Below are positions 57,721 to 64,000 of a stretch of DNA of 64,000 bases, piece after piece. Every line of letters begins with the position of its first letter. Position 1 is the stretch's first letter. The notes below the pieces were generated by a model, which did not search any database, was not told where the DNA came from, and saw nothing but the letters and a program-made list of their open reading frames with translations. The stretch is from Ariolimax columbianus (Eukaryota > Mollusca > Gastropoda > Stylommatophora > Arionidae): NCBI GenBank assembly GCA_036924085.1, contig JAVGWX010000005.1, positions 98,472,172 through 98,536,171 of the forward strand. Direction: 5' to 3'. The translations under genes were made by a program, and so were the position numbers.

Positions 57721-58700
57721 ATTGTCACATTTACTCTTGTTACCGTTTCTCATTCTCTCCGTCTGTCACTCACATACTTTCTCCTTCAGTCACTGTAATT
57801 CCTTCTTCTATTGTCACATTTACTCTTGTTACCGTTTCTCATTCTCTCCGTCTGTCACTCACATACTTTCTCCTTCAGTCACTGTAATTCCTTCTTCTAT
57901 TGTCACATTTACTCTTGTTACCGTTTCTCATTCTCTTCGTCTGTCACTCACATACTTTCTCGTTCAGTCACTGTAATTCCTTCTTCTATTGTCACATTTA
58001 CTCTTGTTACCGTTTCTCATTCTCTCCGTCTGTCACTCACATACTTTCTCCTTCAGTCACTGTAATTCCTTCTTCTATTGTCACATTTACTCTTGTTACC
58101 GTTTCTCATTCTCTCCGTCTGTCACTCGCATAATTTCTCCTTCAGTCACTGTAATTCCTTCTTCTATTGTCACATTTACTCTTGTTACCGTTTCTCATTC
58201 TCTCCGTCTGTCACTCACATACTTTCTCCTTCAGTCACTGTAATTCGTTCTTCTATTGTCACATTTACTCTTGTTACCGTTTCTCATTCTCTCCGTCTGT
58301 CACTCACATACTTTCTCCTTCAGTCACTGTAATTCCTTCTTCTATTGTCACATTTACTCTTGTTACCGTTTCTCATTCTCTTCGTCTGTCACTCACATAC
58401 TTTCTCGTTCAGTCACTGTAATTCCTTCTTCTATTGTCACATTTACTCTTGTTACCGTTTCTCATTCTCTCCGTCTGTCACTCACATACTTTCTCCTTCA
58501 GTCACTGTAATTCCTTCTTCTATTGTCACATTTACTCTTGTTACCGTTTCTCATTCTCTCCGTCTGTCACTCGCATAATTTCTCCTTCAGTCACTGTAAT
58601 TCCTTCTTCTATTGTCACATTTACTCTTGTTACCGTTTCTCATTCTCTCCGTCTGTCACTCACATACTTTCTCCTTCAGTCACTGTAATTCCTTCTTCTA
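57366..58700. repeat. 5-unit (445-bp) higher-order triplication in the satellite
   Basis: TTTCTCGTTC and TCGCATAATT variants recur 445 bp apart, the latter at 57681, 58126 and 58571. The block being tripled is itself the end of the 20-unit duplication. Confidence 0.9.
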
Positions 58701-60513
58701 TTGTCACATTTACTCTTGTTACCGTTTCTCATTCTCTCCGTCTGTCACTCACATACTTTTTCCTTCAGTCACTGTAATTCCTTCTTCTATTGTCACATTT
58801 ACTCTTGTTACCGTTTCTCATTCTCTTCGTCTGTCACTCACATACTTTCTCTTTCAGTCACTGTAATTCCTTCTTCTATTGCCACATTTACTCTTGTTAC
58901 CGTTTCTCATTCTCTTCGTCTGTCACTCACATACTTTCTCCTTCAGTCACTGTAATTCCTTCTTCTATTGTCACATTTACTCTTGTTACCGTTTCTCATT
59001 CTCTTCGTCTGTCACTCACATACTTTCTCCTTCAGTCACTGTAATTCCTTCTTCTATTGTCACATTTACTCTTGTTACCGTTTCTCATTCTCTCCGTCTG
59101 TCACTCACATACTTTCTCCTTCAGTCACTGTAATTCCTTCTTCTATTGTCACATTTACTCTTGTTACCGTTTCTCATTCTCTCCGTCTGTCACTCACATA
59201 CTTTCTCCTTCAGTCACTGTAATTCCTTCTTCTATAGTCACATTTACTCTTGTTACCTTTTCTCATTCTCTTCGTCTGTCACTCACATACTTTCTCCTTC
59301 AGTCACTGTAATTCGTTCTTCTATTGTCACATTTACTCTTGTTACCGTTTCTCATTATCTCCGTCTGTCACTCACATACTTTCTCCTTCAGTCACTGTAA
59401 TTCCTTCTTCTATTGTCACATTTACTCTTGTTACCGTTTCTCATTCTCTTCGTCTGTCACTCACATACTTTCTCCTTCAGTCACTGTAATTCCTTCTTCT
59501 ATTGTCACATTTACTCTTGTTACCGTTTCTCATTCTCTCCGTCTGTCACTCACATACTTTTTAATTCAGTCACTGTAATTCCTTCTTCTATTGTCACATT
59601 TACTCTTGTTACCGTTTCTCATTCTCTTCGTCTGTCACTCACATACTTTCTCTTTCAGTCACTGTAATTCCTTCTTCTATTGTCACATTTACTCTTGTTA
59701 CCGTTTCTCATTCTCTCCGTCTGTCACTCACATACTTTCTCCTTCAGTCACTGTAATTCCTTCTTCTATTGTCACCTTTACTCTTGTTACCGTTTCTCAT
59801 TCTCTTCGTCTGTCACTCACATACTTTCTCCTTCAGTCACTGTAATTCCTTCTTCTATTGTCACATTTACTCTTGTTACCGTTTCTCATTCTCTTCGTCT
59901 GTCACTCACATACTTTCTCTTTCAGTCACTGTAATTCCTTCTTCTATTGTCACATTTACTCTTGTTACCGTTTCTCATTCTCTCCGTCTGTCACTCACAT
60001 ACTTTCTCCTTCAGTCACTGTAATTCCTTCTTCTATTGTCACATTTACTCTTGTTACCGTTTCTCATTCTCTCCGTCTGTCACTCACATACTTTCTCTTT
60101 CAGTCACTGTAATTCCTTTTTCTATTGTCACATTTACTCTTGTTACCGTTTCTCATTCTCTCCGTCTGTCACTCACATACTTTCTCCTTCAGTCACTGTA
60201 ATTCCTTCTTCTATTGTCACATTTACTCTTGTTACCGTTTCTCATTCTCTCCGTCTGTCACTCACATACTTTCTCCTTCAGTTACTGTAATTCCTTCTTC
60301 TATTGTCACATTTACTCTTGTTACCGTTTCTCATTCTCTCCGTCTGTCACTCACATACTTTCTCCTTCAGTCACTGTAATTCCTTCTTCTATTGTCACCT
60401 TTACTCTTGTTACCGTTTCTCATTCTCTCCGTCTGTCACTCACATACTTTCTCCTTCAGTCACTGTAATTCCTTCTTCTATTGTCACATTTACTCTTGTT
60501 ACCGTTTCTCATT

Positions 60514-60645
60514 CACGCCACAAGTCATTTCACTTTCATTGGCTCTAGCTCGGTCTCTCCGCCATTCAATTATTTGCCTTAAGCATTCTTGCTGTATGCT
60601 GCTATACTCTTTCTTTCTCTCACTTTCACCTTCTCTATCACCATC

Positions 60646-60679
<34 letters not shown>

Positions 60680-61450
60680 CCATTAATCTCTTAATTTCGC
60701 ACGCACGCTTCTGTATACGTCGCTCCATCTCTCATTTGTCTTTCTTTGTCTCTTGCTCTCCGTGGTTGTTCACTCAATTACACTTGCACTTTCTTTCTCT
60801 GTCTCTCTTTCTCTCTCTCTCACTCTCTCTCTCTCTTTCTCTCTGTCTTCGGAGTTGCTACATCAAGGCTTCTATCTATCTCGCCCTATTATCCTCTTTA
60901 CCTTAACCTCCCTCTATGTCTCATTCTCCCCTTTTTATATGTATCCGTTAATCCATTAATCGCTCTATCAATTCCTCTCTTTCTTCATACACTCAGTAGC
61001 TCCTTTTCTATCCCCCATTGTCCTCCACTCCCCTAATCTCTACTACACTACATTTTCACCTGAGTGTAGCCGAAAGAGGAATAAATAATAGTACTACTGT
61101 AACCTGTCAGGCATATCACAAGATGTGAATTTAAAAGTTGGTCATTATACAAACTTCAAGAAAATATGGACAGGTCAATATTTGATGACGTGGCATGCAT
61201 TTGTTGGACAACTATACTCCGTTAGAAAAGGACAAGGCTTTGATTTTCTGCCACTACTCTCTTACCTCCGCCCCATTGATAAACTCGCCACCTAACAGCT
61301 CTATCGTAGAATACTCAACAACTCATGACACTGTAACTTACGTTATTTACACATACCGAAAGCGTCTAGAGTTTGCAGAAGCCTGTGTTCCCACAAAACA
61401 GTTCCACACACAAATCGCCACAGGTAAATCATTTAGAGATGGGGCCAATA
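60514..61450. other. CT-rich transition, no gene
   Basis: (CT)n-like tracts at about 60640-60680 and 60800-60845 lie in pyrimidine-rich DNA. The 86-codon plus frame at 61195-61455 shows no domain. Confidence 0.45.
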
Positions 61451-61454
61451 ATTG

Positions 61455-61630
61455 ATGATTGTATTGTACGTGTTTGATGTAGGAATGGGGCCAATAATTG
61501 AGGTTTTTATTGTACGTTTGATGTAGGAATGGGACCAATAATTCAGGTTTTTATTGTACGTTTGATGTAGGAATGGGACCAATAATTGAGGTTTTTATTG
61601 TACGTGTTTGATGTAAAAATTGTGGCCTAT
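61455..61630. repeat. 44-49 bp minisatellite, ~4 copies
   Basis: Unit TGAGGTTTTTATTGTACGTT plus TGATGTAGGAATGGGACCAA TAAT in two pieces. Confidence 0.9.
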
Positions 61631-61639
61631 AATTAACGA

Positions 61640-62275
61640 TTGTATTGAAGATGTAAAGAATGTAATGTATATTTCTGTTTCTCTATCTCCTTCTCTCCTT
61701 CTTCCCTATCCTATGTATCCCTCTCTTTGCACACACGCAACATACCCAAGCACATGCAAGTACGTAAGATTGTCTATCTCTGCCTTGAGAACCAATTTCT
61801 TCAACCACCTCCAAGACACACTCTCCTAAACATCAGACCGACCGTATCTTCCTTCTAAAAATAATTTCCTCTAAAGACTCAACAGGTGTAGTGTACACTT
61901 TTCCATGCCTTTCTACCTGCGTTAAAATGTACACTTCACCCCTAATCAGTTTTGAAAGGGTCTTGTAACATTCCCATTAAATCTACAACTTAGTGTATTA
62001 TGTACAAGCGATAGGACAAACATGCTTAACTCAATGTAAAAACAGATTAACTTGTATTTTATCTTATCTTATCCCGTTTACACGCCAATGTCGCATATTG
62101 GGAATATTGTGTTAGGGCCATATTATCACGACCAATGGCACATTAGGGGGGACGCTGTCAACATCACGATCGTTACCATTATTTGTCAGATTGCTCTGGT
62201 ACATTATTGTAGACATTCACAACAATAACAACAACAACAAAGCATGTTCATCTCGGGAGTTGTTTTTGCGATCAA
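61640..62275. other. unassigned sequence
   Basis: Nothing recognised. Confidence 0.35.
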
Positions 62276-62279
62276 GAAA

Positions 62280-62375
62280 AATCCTGTACCAACTGGGAAC
62301 TGAACCCAGACCGCTTTCTGGGAAGTGATTGCACTAACCATCATTTTCTCATTGGCTTACCCGTAATCCAGGAGG
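62280..62375 (-). mobile_element. tRNA-like SINE head
   Basis: Minus strand reads GGTTAGTGCAATCACTTCCC, then GCGGTCTGGGTTCAGTTCCC, A- and B-box-like elements at tRNA spacing. No acceptor stem can be paired, so not a tRNA gene. Confidence 0.5.
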
Positions 62376-63235
62376 CCCATGTGTGATCACATCTGACAAT
62401 ATCTTCTTCTTCTTCTTCTTCATCGTACGCAATCTGATAATATGAACGGCGTACATTCTAAATCCACGTAGAGTTTGAAAGAAGAAAGCCACTGAATCGT
62501 TCCAAATATGTCGTAAACCATTGTGACAGTGTCACATGGATTCCGACCCAAGGATGCATTGCAGACACATTGTAATTGTCTCTTTTTCGACTTAATGAAA
62601 CTAGAGAATTTACAATCTGTGTTATTTTGAGTCCACTGGTCGAGGTTTAATCAAACTTTATCGAAATACTTTAAACAGATCAATATCTACAGATCTGGAC
62701 AAAGGGTAGACATGTGAAACTAAGGTGTCAAACTTGGGAATTATTCCAAGACCTTTAGTTGATATTGTGGGTGTGGAATCTTTGTTGTTGTTGTCCAGAA
62801 GAGATTATGTAGGTGACAGCAAAACCAGACCTAGCTGGTTACTCAGGCTGCATTATGGACGTCACAGGTCGTAACAAGTTTTAACTAGAGGATAACACGT
62901 GAACATTGGATGTCAACTTAAGAGGTGTTCCTAATCAACCAGTTATGTATTGGGGATGGGCGCAAGGCAGGGAGAAGTCGTCGTTTAGGAAGGTTAGTGG
63001 TCAAACTAGAAGCTGGAGTACGATTGGACATGTCACGAAAACGGTCGCGCGAGTTGTACATGCAACATTAAAATTAAGGATCAAGAAATGAGAACGGAGC
63101 TTCTGCTCTGAGGCACATTCAAATGGCTGCATTCGGGCATTCCAGAAATTCACAGCAGAAGCAAAACCAAAATTTGCTCTTGAGTTTGCAGTTTTAATTC
63201 TATTGGCGGACATTAGTGGGCGGGACAGATGACTT
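62376..63235. other. unassigned sequence
   Basis: A short (CTT)n at 62404-62420; otherwise nothing recognised. The small frames near 62906-63091 are featureless. Confidence 0.35.
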
Positions 63236-63244
63236 TTGCCGAGA

Positions 63245-63395
63245 TGAGAACGTCGGTGAATCTGGGACCTGTACGCCGAGATGTGAACATCGGTGAATCT
63301 GGGACCTGTACGCCGAGATGTGAACATCGGTGAATCTGGGACCTGTACGCCGAGATGTGAACATCGGTGAAGCTGGGGCCTGTACACGATTGTCT
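63245..63395. repeat. 37-bp minisatellite, 4 copies
   Basis: Unit GTGAATCTGGGACCTGTACG plus CCGAGATGTGAACATCG. Confidence 0.93.
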
Positions 63396-63524
63396 CCAGC
63401 TAACACTGATCGCCTGATTCTAAGAAGTATCTATTCGACAGGTCAGCGTGTTTCAAGGATTGTCGTAGTCCAAGGATGGCTCAGATCAGAATCGTGTTGG
63501 TAAATCAATAGGGATCGCTTCTCT

Positions 63525-63815
63525 GAATCATGTGAGAGAAAAGTATTGGTACAACACAAGGTATAACTTCTCCAAGCCACGTCAGAGAAAAGCGTTGGTA
63601 CAACACAAGGTATCACTTCTCCAAGCCACGTCAGAGAAAAGTGTTGGTACAACACAAGGTATCACTTCTACGAGCCCCGTCAGAGAAATGTGTTGGTAAA
63701 ACACAATGGATCACTTCTCCAAGCCACGTCATAGAACAGTGTTAGTAAAACACAATGGATCACTTCTCCAAGCCACGTCATAGAACAGTGTTGGTAAAAC
63801 ACAAGAAATCGTTAC
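63525..63815. repeat. 49-bp minisatellite, 6 copies
   Basis: Unit GAGAAAAGTGTTGGTACAAC, ACAAGGTATCACTTCTCCAA, GCCACGTCA with point variants. Confidence 0.93.
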
Positions 63816-64000
63816 CTGAGAGCTCACATCGGATTCGAGAAGCCGTTTTCCCAGCAGAACTTGAACGAACAAAGTTACCAGAAGGTCAGTCACAGACACG
63901 TTACAAGAGACGAGGAACAAGTAACAATAAATAGTTAACAATTAGACTGTGTTGTTGTGGAAACTCATAGATTAGATAGAAACAAACAACACTAGCCTAA

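Larger units (their letters stand above)
52755..60513. repeat. 89-bp satellite, ~87 copies, with higher-order structure
   Basis: The unit reads, in pieces, CTTCAGTCACTGTAATTCCT, TCTTCTATTGTCACATTTAC, TCTTGTTACCGTTTCTCATT, CTCTCCGTCTGTCACTCACA, TACTTTCTC. Units are about 97-100 percent alike. A C/T choice in CTCtCCG/CTCtTCG is the commonest variant. Rare variants recur at fixed distances (1780 bp = 20 units; 445 bp = 5 units). The overlapping 84-codon plus frames every 89 bp are artefacts: each unit carries a stop in one of the three phases. Confidence 0.97.

Noticed and set aside
52755..60513. Dozens of overlapping 84-codon frames as a gene family
   Set aside because: They repeat every 89 bp in rotating phase, overlap each other by two thirds and are dictated by the satellite unit; no promoter or conserved domain.

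Overview
The window looks like intergenic or heterochromatin-like DNA from an invertebrate animal nucleus. It has no operons, ribosome binding sites, rRNA or intact tRNA genes, and I could not recognise a single-copy host gene in it. What can be recognised is transposable-element debris (CR1-like and other APE-type LINEs, mariner and another Tc1/mariner-superfamily transposon, tRNA-derived SINEs, one LTR retrotransposon) plus more than twenty tandem-repeat arrays. This mix of elements is common in molluscs and other lophotrochozoans. I infer a mollusc only weakly; no gene fixes the species.

Layout. 1-1475: 3' end of an RNase H-bearing LINE. 1490-7730: a decayed mariner split in two by a complete LTR retrotransposon (1709-7232, minus strand) with 919-bp terminal repeats that look identical, a CTGT target duplication and one open gag-like gene. 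7.8-9.2 kb: two tail-to-tail CR1 fragments, one carrying a SINE. 9.2-20.4 kb: mostly simple repeats and minisatellites, with a second inverted CR1 pair at 13.85-14.63 kb. 20.4-26.8 kb: LINE C-terminal fragments, a DDE transposase whose coding sequence is interrupted by a 40-bp minisatellite, and a SINE split by a LINE fragment. 26.96-28.2 kb: a 39-bp minisatellite that appears to be the amplified 5' part of the adjoining SINE's tRNA head. 28.6-32.3 kb: 24-bp and 30-bp minisatellites, a CR1 fragment and a mariner fragment. 33-38.6 kb: a near-complete but decayed LINE split by a 50-bp array, a 24-bp array and the best-preserved CR1. 39.4-48.1 kb: minisatellites, a SINE, three copies of an unidentified retroposon (one with a 15-bp target duplication), and a 2.6-kb LINE with a 13-bp target duplication and one nonsense codon. 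48.6-50.5 kb: further minisatellites. 52.5-60.5 kb: about 87 copies of an 89-bp satellite with nested higher-order duplications. 60.5-64 kb: CT-rich DNA and three small minisatellites.

No genes here work together as a pathway. The coherent story is one of transposons nesting in each other and of tandem arrays arising from, or expanding inside, transposon sequence. The only uninterrupted protein-coding gene I would defend is the gag-like frame of the LTR element (4447-6003, minus). The best-preserved reverse transcriptases (44989-47629 plus; 36721-38455 minus) keep their FADD catalytic motif but are 5'-truncated and carry stops.
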